Source of the DNA: Leptoclinus maculatus
Lineage: Eukaryota > Chordata > Actinopteri > Perciformes > Stichaeidae
DNA: 64,000 nt
NCBI GenBank assembly: GCA_032191485.1
Contig: JAVDOI010000008.1
Coordinates: forward strand, 22,864,549-22,928,548
Reading direction: 5' to 3'
Shown: positions 21,920 to 33,924 of the stretch, in pieces
How the letters are laid out: every line of letters starts with the position of its first letter
Numbering within the stretch: the first letter of the stretch is position 1
The notes under the pieces: model-generated
What the model saw: the letters and a program-made list of their open reading frames with translations, nothing else
Told to the model about the DNA's origin: nothing
Database searches by the model: none
Made by a program: the position numbers and the translations under genes

Positions 21920-24900
21920 CAAAGTTAAAGAGAAAGAATATTGGACTTGCATTCATCACATGGGCACAAACACTGCTCCAGATCAAAGATCATGTTGCTC
22001 TCTAACTACTGGATGGCCTGTGTCCATATAGTCTTTTTCAACTGTCAGTATTTGACGAGTTTAGACTGAGAACCGTGTAGTGACAAACATTGTTGTATGA
22101 TATACTAGCATCGTCCCTTTGTATGGATGAGCTTGTCACTACTCAATGTGAAAGCCGCATTGTTATAGCAAGAGGGACGATTCGACGATTACGCCGACAA
22201 AAGCACAACACTTACTTGAAATACTCTGTCTGCCTGCTAGATCTGCCCCCACAAAAGGGCTTTTCGCTCTTTGTTATCAAAGTGTCTGTACGACATATAA
22301 AGCTCGGGATAGACAGACATGGTCGAAACAAGCTTCTCCTCCATTTTCTACCAGAGATTTTCAACTTGAAGCTAAAAAAAAAAGACACTGGGTACAGCGC
22401 TTTTACGCTCTCTCCTCATTGAAAAGAGACGCTGGCGCTCAGAAAAAAAACACGCAATATGGACACAATTGTTTGCTAATAAGTTCACCAACTCAACTTA
22501 ACCTGTTAACACTCCGACGGCCCGTGTTAACTGTACATCTGTGTCATGTAAACAACTGCTATGTATAGGTAGGTACTGATGCAACATATCTTTGGAAAGC
22601 TAAGATTCTTGTGATTCGATTGATGCAAACCATTTCAAGACACAATCACAACAGCAGGTACAATCAACGCCTCTGTCAGACCACCAACAAACAATTACAA
22701 AATCGAGGCAACTCACCGATGAAGCTTCATAAAAATCCACCCCTCGATAATATTCCAACAAAAACGGTCTTGTTACATTGGCAAAGGTCCAGACGATCCA
22801 ATCCAGTAAAATATTTAGTCCAAAACACATTATTACGTCAATAAATACCCACGGACTGCTGTTGCATCATTTCAAATTAGCCGGCAGATATGCCTAACTA
22901 TCTATGTATTTTCGAACGTAACTTCAGTTCGCATGTAAACATTGAAGGTCTCTGGGTCTCAAAATGGCGGCTGCACTCTGACCTTTCGATTGACATCTCA
23001 CTTGACCCATTAGGAGCTTCCATGTCCTGTCCACAGCCTATAATAGCCAACGAGAGTCTGCGTTGAAGGAAAGTGCCTGCCCCTCTTCTTTCGTGTAACG
23101 CTCGAGCCAATTGCAACCGATCGTTCTGATGACTGACGCTTCGTATAGCCAATGACATTTTGAAAATAACGCTATACAGCTTCAGGGGTTAGATTTAGAG
23201 GCGACCGCGAGTCAGGTCCCTGTGTCCGTGCGTTAAATGCAAAGTGTGGTTTTTGAGACTTTAGGAAAGTGAATAATGGTGAAATAACTTTTCTTACTGT
23301 ATAAGATTACTGTATATCAACATAAATAAGCTTTAGTTTGAATTATGAATACACATTTTTACACAGCCTAGGTATGTTACAATGGTTACCATGGGTCTCC
23401 AAATGTCCTTTTTTGGAAAGCGCCTAGACATACCCTTAGTAAAACATGTATAAAATATTCATTTTCTGTGGTATTGTTATCAAATTTGAACTTGGTTACA
23501 TTAAATCAAGCCCCATTCAGGACCATCTACTGTGTGCAAGCTGATCCTGGATGCTTCTACTTCAGAGTTTTAGAGTAACATTAAAGACTCTGTCCTGATC
23601 TTTACTGCATCTCTTTGGATCAAAGTGTGTAATGAGTGTTTGTGCTGTTGCTCTGTTACTGACACATGAATAAACCATTGGACTAAAGCAAACAATCACA
23701 GCTGGAGCGCTATGTTTTTTTCAATTGGATGTTGTTCCTGGTACCATATTACCAGAATTTTGTCTGTAAGATGCAGACATGCTTGTGTTCCCAAGCTCGG
23801 GTTGGGGAAGGCTCATAAAACCTTGCGCTGGGGCCTGTCATAACTTTAACATTGGCCTTCATACTGGGAGCTGCTCAGCAGCTAGCCTGCTCCCTACAGA
23901 TCCGACCTGCCAGCTTGTGTTTAGTTTGAAATTAAAAGTGAACATGTGTAGTAAAGATTGTGAATTGGCCCTGACAAGTCTACCAGTACAGGCCAGGGAT
24001 TCAGGCCGGCAAGTTTCACAAGCCTGTTTCCTTAATCTCCAGGCTACTGTCACCTCCAGTATATTTCAGCGGGAATGTACAGCTCAGTATATTTTGGTGC
24101 CGTTTTGTATTTTTCATCCACAAGCCAAGAATGCCGATTTTGGTTGGGTCATTGATTTATTGCTTATAAGCCAACTTCTTGCCAGTTTGTCATGGCATTT
24201 GATGAAATGTGTTATTGTGCTCCCCAGAGGATGATTCCTAAAACTTTTGGTGATACTGTGACTTTTCCTGTGTCACAAATCAAAATGTCCACTTGCATAC
24301 AAGAAATATCTTCTTTTTTTTTTCTGGAGATTGCCATGAAATTTATCAAAAACATTCATGCTGCCAAGAGGATAAACCCTTTCCAATTGACTGTTCACCA
24401 AACCTCAAACAAAGATTGTTCCAGTCAAAGAAACCATAGCTAACTGTCAAGCTATAGGTTTCTCAACCTCCTGAGGCGGTGTGCGTGGAGCTCAATTCGA
24501 TTTCAGTTCAAATATTCCTAAGAATTCTGAGAGATATTCTGCTATAATTATCATTGTGAAGTGTGTATGTGCCGTGCAAGAATAGACAGCTTGACAGGAA
24601 TTGCAACAGTAAATATTGGAGACGGGGCTCTATGTGTCATCAACATGGACACTCTAAAATGTTAACTTTGCATACATGGTGTGTCATGTCTGAACACATT
24701 CTTACTCCCCACAGGATAAACCCTTTGGATTTTAATACCCCCTTGACTTTGCCACCCTAAAAGCAAGTTTTTGACTTTTCGTTCATCTCCTGAGGCTGTA
24801 CAAAAAGCTAAATCATCTAAAAGTTCACCCAGTGAACTTTCATATTGTTAGGTGGAAGCCTTCCGGGGATTCTAAACCAACGTGTTTTCCTTTGAGTGAG

Positions 24901-25940
24901 ACATGCTGGGAAATTGTGACTCAGACTCCTGACAGGAGCCAAACAAAATTCATACTTGACACAACGTGGCGGTAGAACCTCGCCACTTGCAATCATACCT
25001 GACAGCACAGAGCTGTACCTGTTTGTGTCTGCTGCCTTCACAGTCACACTGACGCTTCGTATCACAATCACAGCGTGATGCCAGTGGCAGTATTACCTTG
25101 AGTGTCAGTGCTGACTCATTCGCTGTTTCACAGAGTTCATACCACAGGACAATAATGCACAGAGCCCTACAGTACAGGAAAGTACACTTTTCGATCACTA
25201 GACTGAATTTAAAGTCTACTCTTGTTTTCCATATAGTGTTATGAGGTGGAGGCAGCTATAGCCTGTCCCGCCGTGGGCGAAACCCCCCTGGACAAGACAC
25301 CAGCTCATTACAGGACTAACAAATCGTCAGACAAGCACGCTCATGCCTCAGATCTATATGCAGTTAAGACTTTTCCACCTGACCTACAAGACTGTAAAGT
25401 ATATGAGGCTGCCCACGCAACAGCTGGGAGATCGTGCAAAAACAACAGTGTTACAATGAGCTATTGGAAACTCTTGATCTCTGTGGCCTGAAATCATGGC
25501 TCAAAATGAATTCATTGCACCCATTTAGAGCATATACTGATATTTATCAAGTGAAGTGTTACTTGGTAAATATGAAATATATTGTGTAAATTGTGTGGTG
25601 TTTCTTGTTAAATACCATTGGCTGGAAGTCTTAGCGATTTTATTAGCAGTGTTGCAATCATATCTATCAGGAATATGTTGTTTTCAAGTGTATTTCTCAA
25701 AAGACCAGTAGGTGGGGATGACGTCCCCCATGTTAGCAAAATTACCAAAACCTGTTAATATGCCATGCTATGTCATACTTGAGGGATTTTCCGCTTGTTG
25801 TGGAGTTTACTCCAAAGTCTTCACTATGAACTCCAAAACACCATCTGGTTCAAAGGTGAACATTGCCTTAAAGTAATTTGAATTACTATATTTAAATTTG
25901 AAGCAGGCCCAAACTCCTGGAAAGGAATACTGCTGAAAAA
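21920..25940. other. Non-coding stretch, probable decayed repeats
   Basis: No gene is recognised. 22090-22470 and 22500-23470 have the look of non-autonomous DNA elements (for example 'gttaacactccgac' near 22506 and the short inverted word around 22410-22440), but no ends or target duplications could be fixed. Frames such as 23779-24234 have no domain. Confidence 0.35.
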
Positions 25941-25947
25941 AGACTTA

Positions 25948-26804
25948 CCGTATTTTCCGCACTATAAGGCGCACTTAAAAGCCTTTAATTTTTTCAAAAA
26001 ACGACAGTGCGCCTTATAATCCGGAGCGCCTTATATATGGATTAATTCTGGTTGTGTTTACTGACCTCGAAGCGATTTTGTGTGGTACACGGCGCTCTGT
26101 CAAAATGTTTTAGTACGACTTTGGTAAACTACAAAGCCGCACCGCTTGCAGCATTACGGCTACCGTAGTCAGGAGTCTCACCGGTAGTTCTGGACGAGGT
26201 GTAAGCATAAGCATGCATAAGTATCATAGCTCGCTGTGTGAGTCACGCAGACTCCACTAACTGTGTGTTTACATGTCTGTAATCATAAAGCTACAGCTGT
26301 CTCAGAACGCTGCCGTTAGCAGACGTGCTAACTAACGAGCTAACAAGCTAGGGGTAATCTGCCTCTATCTCTCAAGACACCTGCCCAGCTGTTCACTTGT
26401 TCTCACAACACAACTCAGTTTCTCACTGATGGCCATTATTTATTCTGTGTGTTTACATGTCTGTAATCATAAAGCTACAGCTGTCTCAGAACGCTGCCGT
26501 TAGCAGACGTGCTAACTAACGAGCTAACAAGCTACACTACACGATGTAAACAGTCCGTCCCCCAGATCGTCACATGATGAACAGTAAGCTCGTCATAAGC
26601 TCGTCATATGCATCACATCTCGCTGTGTGAGTCTCGTACTATCTCGTGAGAATACGGACACGGAAGTGGAGAATCTACAGATTTCTTCAGAGCGCCCGCG
26701 CCTTATAGTCTGGTGCGCTTTATATATGAAAAAAGATCGAAAATAGACCATTCATTGACAGTGCGCCTTATAATCCAGTGCGCCCTATAGTGCGGAAAAT
26801 ACGG
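25948..26804. mobile_element. MITE with TA target duplication, 857 bp
   Basis: Begins CCGTATTTTCCGCACTATA and ends with the reverse complement, TATAGTGCGGAAAATACGG, flanked by TA on both sides (25946-25947 and 26805-26806). TA duplication fits the Tc1/mariner/pogo group. Subterminal words of the type GCGCCTTATA recur at both ends. No transposase is present. A 90-bp internal segment is duplicated (26261-26350 and 26445-26534). Confidence 0.85.
26261..26534 (+). repeat. Internal 90-bp direct duplication in the MITE
   Basis: 26261-26350 and 26445-26534 appear identical over 90 bp, beginning CTGTGTGTTTACATG and ending GAGCTAACAAGCTA, with 94 bp between. Confidence 0.9.
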
Positions 26805-26809
26805 TAATC

Positions 26810-29800
26810 ACTTTAAGTCAAACAGTAAACATCACTCAAAACTAAAAAGATAAGGCTAGTACACTTCACCAAAGAATCAATTGCCAAAATGAGCACTTAT
26901 CATAATTAACCATGAAATCAGGAGTAAATGGCATCATTAGTGAAATAAAAAGTGTACTTATAGATGAGACAACTAGTTAAATACAAGTTACTAAAGTATA
27001 AGTTGAAAGTGAAAAGTGTTTTCAGGACGAGCAAGATTACACTAATAAAACTGGTTTATGAAACCAATAAAACTGTTGCTGGGTCTTATCAGCATACTAA
27101 TATACTGTCGCTAACCTGGAACCTGGGCAGCAAATGGGTTGGCAGCTCAAAATTATGGTCCGGAGCGGAAATCCAGACAAAAGGAGGCAGAGCTCAACTC
27201 AAAGAATCTCATCAGTGTGGTGCAGGAGGATTTTATTCAATTGTCTCTTAGAACCCACTAAACCACCACTCACACTACTGCAAAATAATCTTTTACATAT
27301 TACGGACAGTTTACTTCATTCGACATTTGGATCAGATTCCATACAAATTAGTTATTTTCCTACCTGCTATACAGTATATTGTCATGAAGTCTCATCCATT
27401 GGCAGCTACGGGAAAATAATTAAATATCGGTATCGTCTTTCAAATCAGTTTACATCCTGTCTGCAGTGCAGTAGTTCGCGCCAGCCTCTGCTTTTTTTCT
27501 CGCTGGTTCCCCGCTCTCTGTGGCAGCCCTGACAACATTCATAGAAGGTGACCTTTACTGCCGCCCCCCCAACAACCAGACCCATCCCAACCCTGCCAGT
27601 GGAGGGCTGCTCTGCTCATTAGAGGGACTTTTTACCTCTCAAACACCTGCCACCATTCACAGGCAAACAACAGAAGAAAAAAAACTCTTCAACCTCCACA
27701 CCTCTGTCAAAACACTTCCAACTTGCCTGGCATGCAGCCTCGCTCAAACACACACACACACACACACACACACCTCAATAATGCTAATATTTTACTGCCA
27801 TGTGTGCACTTGCACGTCTGTGCGTTTGTGTGATGAGGGTGAGGACGACAGCTACATTTTGTTGCATGTTACGAATGCATTACCCACTGTATAGACAGAT
27901 GGCCAGTTGGGGTTGAAGGGTGGGGTATGTGCTGGGGTTTGAAAGGGGAGAAGGGACGAAGATGAAGGTTTTCCGTTGTCAGTAATTTAGTGAGGAAAGC
28001 TGCCCCTTAGTCACCCTATGTCACACTCCTTGTGATTTAAAATGTGATAATAAGATTGGATTTGGCTTGATAAAATCCTCAGTAAAGTTACAGTTATAGA
28101 TTAGGATCCATCATGCAGTATGTCTGTGAGTTATTAGTCATGTTTAAAGAGACGCTGGTCTGAGGCTGTGGTAATCCTTGCAGTAATTATGTAACAAAAC
28201 ATATTGGACAAACCAAATTATCAGTTTATCAACGCATTTTGCAGGAGAGAGAGCTAGACAGAAACAATGCCTATACATTAACTTGGGTTATTCTAACTAT
28301 TGTAATATTTCTGGTGAAGACAGGCTTCTCTTAATTTAGCCTCATTAGGTACATACTTCTACCCAAAAAAAAGGTAAAAAGGTTTCTTGTGTCATGAGAG
28401 TCCATCACATGACTGTTGCGATATATCTGTAAACTGTTTCAGCCCCTACACCTGTGTTTTAGACTGTTCATAACGCATAATGCCCGATTATCAGTTTTCC
28501 ATTCAGCAGAAAAACAGCAGCTCAAGGTGAGAGTGTTCTTGATTGTCCATATGTAAGAGGTATAATTAGGTATCCCACATGCTGCTTAACAGCACACCTC
28601 AGCCTCATGAAGCTCCAGCATTACCAACAGAATACCAATGACCATCTACATTAATACCTAGCGCCTGTTTTCAGAGGACTGTAATAGTTGGCAGCAATTT
28701 TTTCTATATTGCTTCCGTGTCTTGTCAGTTACAGACCAAAACACACAGATACATATGATGCACCTAAAACCTGTCTCTGTTAAACTCTAGGCCTTAAAGG
28801 CGATAAAGAAATTAAGACAGAACAAAAAAGGGAGAGACTAAAATAGAGATACGAAGATGAGACAGTGGTGCAAGCGAGGCATCCAAGTCGCATTAGATCT
28901 TATTAAATTAATTTCCGTCCGACCACACATTGTGTCTTCATGCCCCAAGGCGTAGACAGTACCCATTTTGCATATCAATTCATTACCTATGAGCCAGGAC
29001 CAGGGCTAGACCCCCTACATACTGCAAACAGGCCACTCATTACAGCCCTCTGTATTACAGGGCACAACCTCTGGCATACTGTCACAGCAATCTGCCCAGC
29101 ACCGCCGTAAATCAACTCCAACTATGCCCCCATTATCAGCTCACGCCAATGAGAGCAGACAAGGCTTGGACTTCAAAGACTGATGTAAATATATATTGGA
29201 TTCATTGGAGACGGGAATCCAAATGAAGGGGGCGGCTGTTGACTGGATCACAGACACCGTTGCTCTCAGCTTGAAGATAATTCACTTAATATGCATCACT
29301 CCGTCTTATTTCCCGCGGTTCCCTCGCCCTCCTCAGTTCGGCCTAGTTTGACTGTAGCAGCAACATTGTTAACCTCTCCATCCACGTCCATTCCTTCCAC
29401 TGTCTTGCACCTCGGGGTTACAGAAATAGGTCAAGCAGTTCATTGGAGTCTGTGTCAAATTGAAGTGAAATATGTGGCTGAAGTATCGCAGGGCTGAGTA
29501 CAATCACCACGGCCCCTTCAAAGAGGTATTTATGGCAGAGCGCTGTTTATACAGAGAGCTGTTTTCAGAATATTGTGCATTTGCCAAGGCACAGCTGGGT
29601 TTTATTTGACTTATTGCTTTTATTGCTTCAGGCTAGTCTAACTTACTTGGTTTCCCGTTGAGTTAGAAATGGAAGTTCTCAGCGTTTGATTAATGACATG
29701 TCATCTCTTATCTTTATGGTTCAGTCACATCCAGACGAGGCAAAACCAGAAAACATCTCGTCAAATTAGCTTTATGCAACGAGTGCTAAAAGTCCTCATC

Positions 29801-32800
29801 GCGGGGCCACAACCCATCTAGTCAGTGTCGACCTGCCTCATTGGTCACCATAGTGCTGCATCATTGGGCTTCAGCCAAGCAGGAGCCGGGCCGGCCTATG
29901 GGGGGCTCTATTCACAGTCCAGCAGAGCCCATCCATCTGCTGCAAATTGACACGCTGTGAGTGCTGCGTTGGGTCCTCGGCATAAATCCCCATTAGGCCT
30001 GGATGCTACCTGTCCAACTCTGTTATTGACTCTTTATTGGGCACTGGCTCCAAAACAATATCAATCTAATTTGCAGTTATGAGGACTGATATCAGCTGCA
30101 GGTACCCAAATGTAAATCCAGAGCCATCTGCATCCAGATTGCTCCCCTGTGGTTGTAGTAGTTGGAGACTCTATCTGTTGTGCAGCAAGCTGCCAGTGGG
30201 GGGTATTTAAAGCTATAGAAAACCAATTGAGAAAAGTGGAGGAAATTGTTGATGAGTTGTTGTGGGAAGGCTCTCTAGTTTGTTAGTGGGCCTGTAAAAT
30301 GTCAGATACTGACATTCAAAGGTCGTCTGAGCATGTCAGCACATTTGATTTGAGATTAACATACTGCATGGTCTCCAGTTGATGTGTAGCAGCGAGAGCC
30401 AGAGCACAATGCCAATCAAACATCTGACCTCTTTAACAGCGTTGTATCACTTGTCTGTCTGTTTTATTAAATCATATAAAAACTACTTATTTGCAAAACC
30501 TGAAAATGAGTAGATGGAGGTAGATGGGAGAAGGTAGATGTGTAGACTATACTATTTTAATGTACCCAGTATTGAATGTAACACACAGTGAAGTTAGTGA
30601 AGCTGTGATACTGTGTGAGAAATGCGCGGTCCTTGTGGTGCTGTGCTTGAGCAGCTTTTCCTGACAGATTTGCTTCGACTACTTAAACACTATTCTTGGA
30701 ATCCCATCTCACCTGGGAGTGTGGGCCTTTCCTGTGGGGAGTCACTGGCTTATAAATGAGATGCCGGAATCCTCACCTTAGCAGAGCTCAAACAGAAAAT
30801 AGACCACTCAGGGAGAAAGGTTTGACAATGTTAAGAAAACGTGTATTTCTGGTGATTTCTGCAACCTGAATGTTGTGCTTGCAACAAAAAGAGAGAAAAA
30901 AGTAACTGATGGCACACTGGCGGTCATACAAGGTGATGTGTGTGGAAAATAAATGTGTGTTGGTAAGCCCCCAGCATCGTATGCAACAATCTGATGGATC
31001 TGGAAAAAAAGGTTATTGTGCTGGGCATTTTCTAGGTGTAAACACAATGTTTAGTTTTTGGTAAGAACAAACGTATGGGCTCTGTCCAAAATCACTACAG
31101 AGAGAGAGTGTGCAAATGTGTAAGGGATAATTTACAGAAAGTGGGTCATCTTTGCAAAATTATGCACGACTGAACCACCCTGAATGGTTCATTTTTGCAA
31201 TAGTGACCCGCTAACTGTACATTACCCGACTTATACACAGCTACTAACAGGAAACATCTCGGCAAGTACAATCGTTTGGAGCTGAAGTTGGATGGAGTTC
31301 AAGGAGTGGGCTACCTTCAGGGTATTTGTCCCGCCCCTCCTCCATTATGATTGGACAGCTGGGTAAAAACCAGTGATGAGCGCAGCATTTTACCCAACAT
31401 CTTTTAACTCTCAGCAACTAGATCGTATCGTAACAATTAATAGTTGAAAATGTTTACTTGCATTATACAATTTTTTTCATAATTATATCAGTGGCATAAA
31501 ATAGTCATAAAATGACAATATTGTTTATTGCAATTATATGTGGGACAATGTATCATCCAACAAAATGAGTTATCATGGCAAGCCTAGAAGCTCCAATTGT
31601 ACAGAGTAAGAAAAAATATATATGCTGACCTCACTTTGACCAAACTCTAACAGAGTTTAATGCTATTTTTCGAAAGCCACCTACGAGTGCCTCATTGGCT
31701 TGAGTAATCAACTAAGTCATGTAATAAATACACAACATAGTGACATAAACATTCCACAATGGGAAACATGTAGTGTCCATGGCATGTGCTCTACTTGTTC
31801 ATTCACTACGTAATGCTAACAGGTCATGCTCATTTCACATATTTCTGTGAGATCAGGCTATGATGAGGTGACGTGTCAGCTTGTGATGATGTGCATTATG
31901 TTATCACTGTGCGTGGGTTTATGTAGAAACCAATGGCTGCGGGTGTTTTGATGTGTGTCGTACATCCCGCATGTGTACTGACCCAGAAGGTGCATGGCCT
32001 AAGAGGATCTGCAATGAGGCACATAAAATATTCAGTAATTCCATGGCAATCTGCCCACTAGATTATGATATCTCATATACCAATGAAAATGTCAGCCTGG
32101 TGGTGCACTAAAAGAATGGTCAGTTGGTCACAAACAACTTCATCATCTGGGGACTATGATTATCCCCATCAAATTTCATGAAAGTCTCAACATTGGTTTT
32201 GGAGAAACAATGTTATGGACCAATGTGTGATCTCATAAAACTGTTTATTGTATGAAATTTAGATCCAATGAATGCAGATGCAGTGTTTGGAAAGACTTAC
32301 CTTTTTCAGCTCCTCAAATGTAATTTTGGCATCAGGCCACTGCTATCTGCATGGTGTGAGGAATTTAAGTTTGAATGCGCTCCTAATGATGGATATTATG
32401 TGATACAGTATATTTACTTGTAGGAGTCTGGTCATTTCATGCATTAAGTGTCTGTGTGATCAGGTTGCTTCTTCTCCTCTGTAGGCCTCTTCTCCTCTGT
32501 TTGAGAAACTTTAGAACTTAACAATGGCTAGATTCCACATAGGGTAAGTGAGAAATCAAATTACATTTGGGTGAACTGAACCTTTAATGTGCTCCAGACT
32601 AAATTGATTGATTACACACAGGTGATGCCAATTGACCCTTGACTAAGCCCCGCCACCCGCTGCTACTCAGTCCAGCTGTCAGAGCTAACATGAAGCCCAC
32701 ACTGTCACTAACTGCACTTGCACTCCTTGAAGAAAAAAGAAAAAAAGACAGAAGTGTCTACAATATGTGTTTGAAGGATATATCCATAATGTAAAACTGA

Positions 32801-33920
32801 TTCAGCTGTGAAAACAGGTTAAAGAGATAAAGATAGAAGCTAAAGCTACAGATCACAGTGTAAAAGTGAACCACCACATAACTGGAGATCGAGACAGAAG
32901 ACAATGGAGTTAAGGAACAACACTGTTCCTGTAAAGCTGGGTGGGTCTTTATTCACTGTTACAATCATTAAAAAACAAAAGCAACATACTTTCAGTATAC
33001 CTCTAGTAGCTAGTGTAGCATATACGTGCTAACTCTAGTTAATGATATGCTAACTTACTCTGCTAATGTTAGCGCCACAGGTTTTATGTAGAATGTAACA
33101 TTTTAGAAACGTATATCTCCTCTCCGGGTAACGAGTATTACTGTTACACAACGTTTAACCATGACAAGCTCCAAATCCACTAAATCAGCCTGAACATGAA
33201 GAACATCTGAAACCATTGCATGAGAATCTATGGAGCCAGATAGTTATTGAACCCTGGTTGACGCGGAAGCTTGGGTACGATTGGCCAGGTTTGATGGGTG
33301 GGACTTAGCGAAGGGTCAAAACAACTTAAAATGGGACTTCTGAACAACTGGCTTCATCACTGTCAGAAAACCTGCATCCGCTGAGTTTGATTGTGAACGC
33401 GAAAAACAGTTAAACATATTCATTTCATGTAAGGCTCATACACATTGCTGTGCCCACAGTTAGACTGTGACAGTTGAGAGGTGGTGGTCACAGTTACATG
33501 ATAACACATGGAGAAATGTTCCCAGACTGAACACAAACTGAAATGACCTGAGGGCGTAGCAAATGGTGGTGTGCTGCTGGGAGACGTAAACATTGCCGCA
33601 GCAACAGTGATGAACCAACCAACACCAGGGATGACTTCTGAGGCTCTATATAACCTTCCATTTGTGACCAAAGGCATTGTTTTATGAGAGTGGGTTTCAC
33701 TGGAGCAATGAATGTAGAGGTCGCAATAAGGATACTCTGTCAGTTGAGTGATCCACTCATCTACAGTACATTAGAGTTAAACTGCAGAAAAACAAGATAA
33801 AAAGCCTCTCTCACGCTGGATTGATGCTTCACTGTCAAGGTGTTGCTGCAGCCCAGCCATTAATGAACAGGGTCAAAGTAAACAATACAGAGTACAATTA
33901 CAGTGCTGGATTAAACCTAT
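26810..33920. other. Long non-coding stretch, mostly low in repeats
   Basis: About 7 kb with no recognisable gene. A (CA)n tract of about 27 bp lies at 27747-27773. 28850-30480 is notably free of simple repeats and element ends, with mixed composition. 31150-31440 and 32500-33380 look like decayed interspersed elements but lack definable ends. All open frames here are short and without domains. Confidence 0.4.
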
Positions 33921-33924
33921 TGAT

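Noticed and set aside
23779..24234. 151-codon frame
   Set aside because: No recognisable domain, no splice or promoter support, overlapped by an antisense frame.
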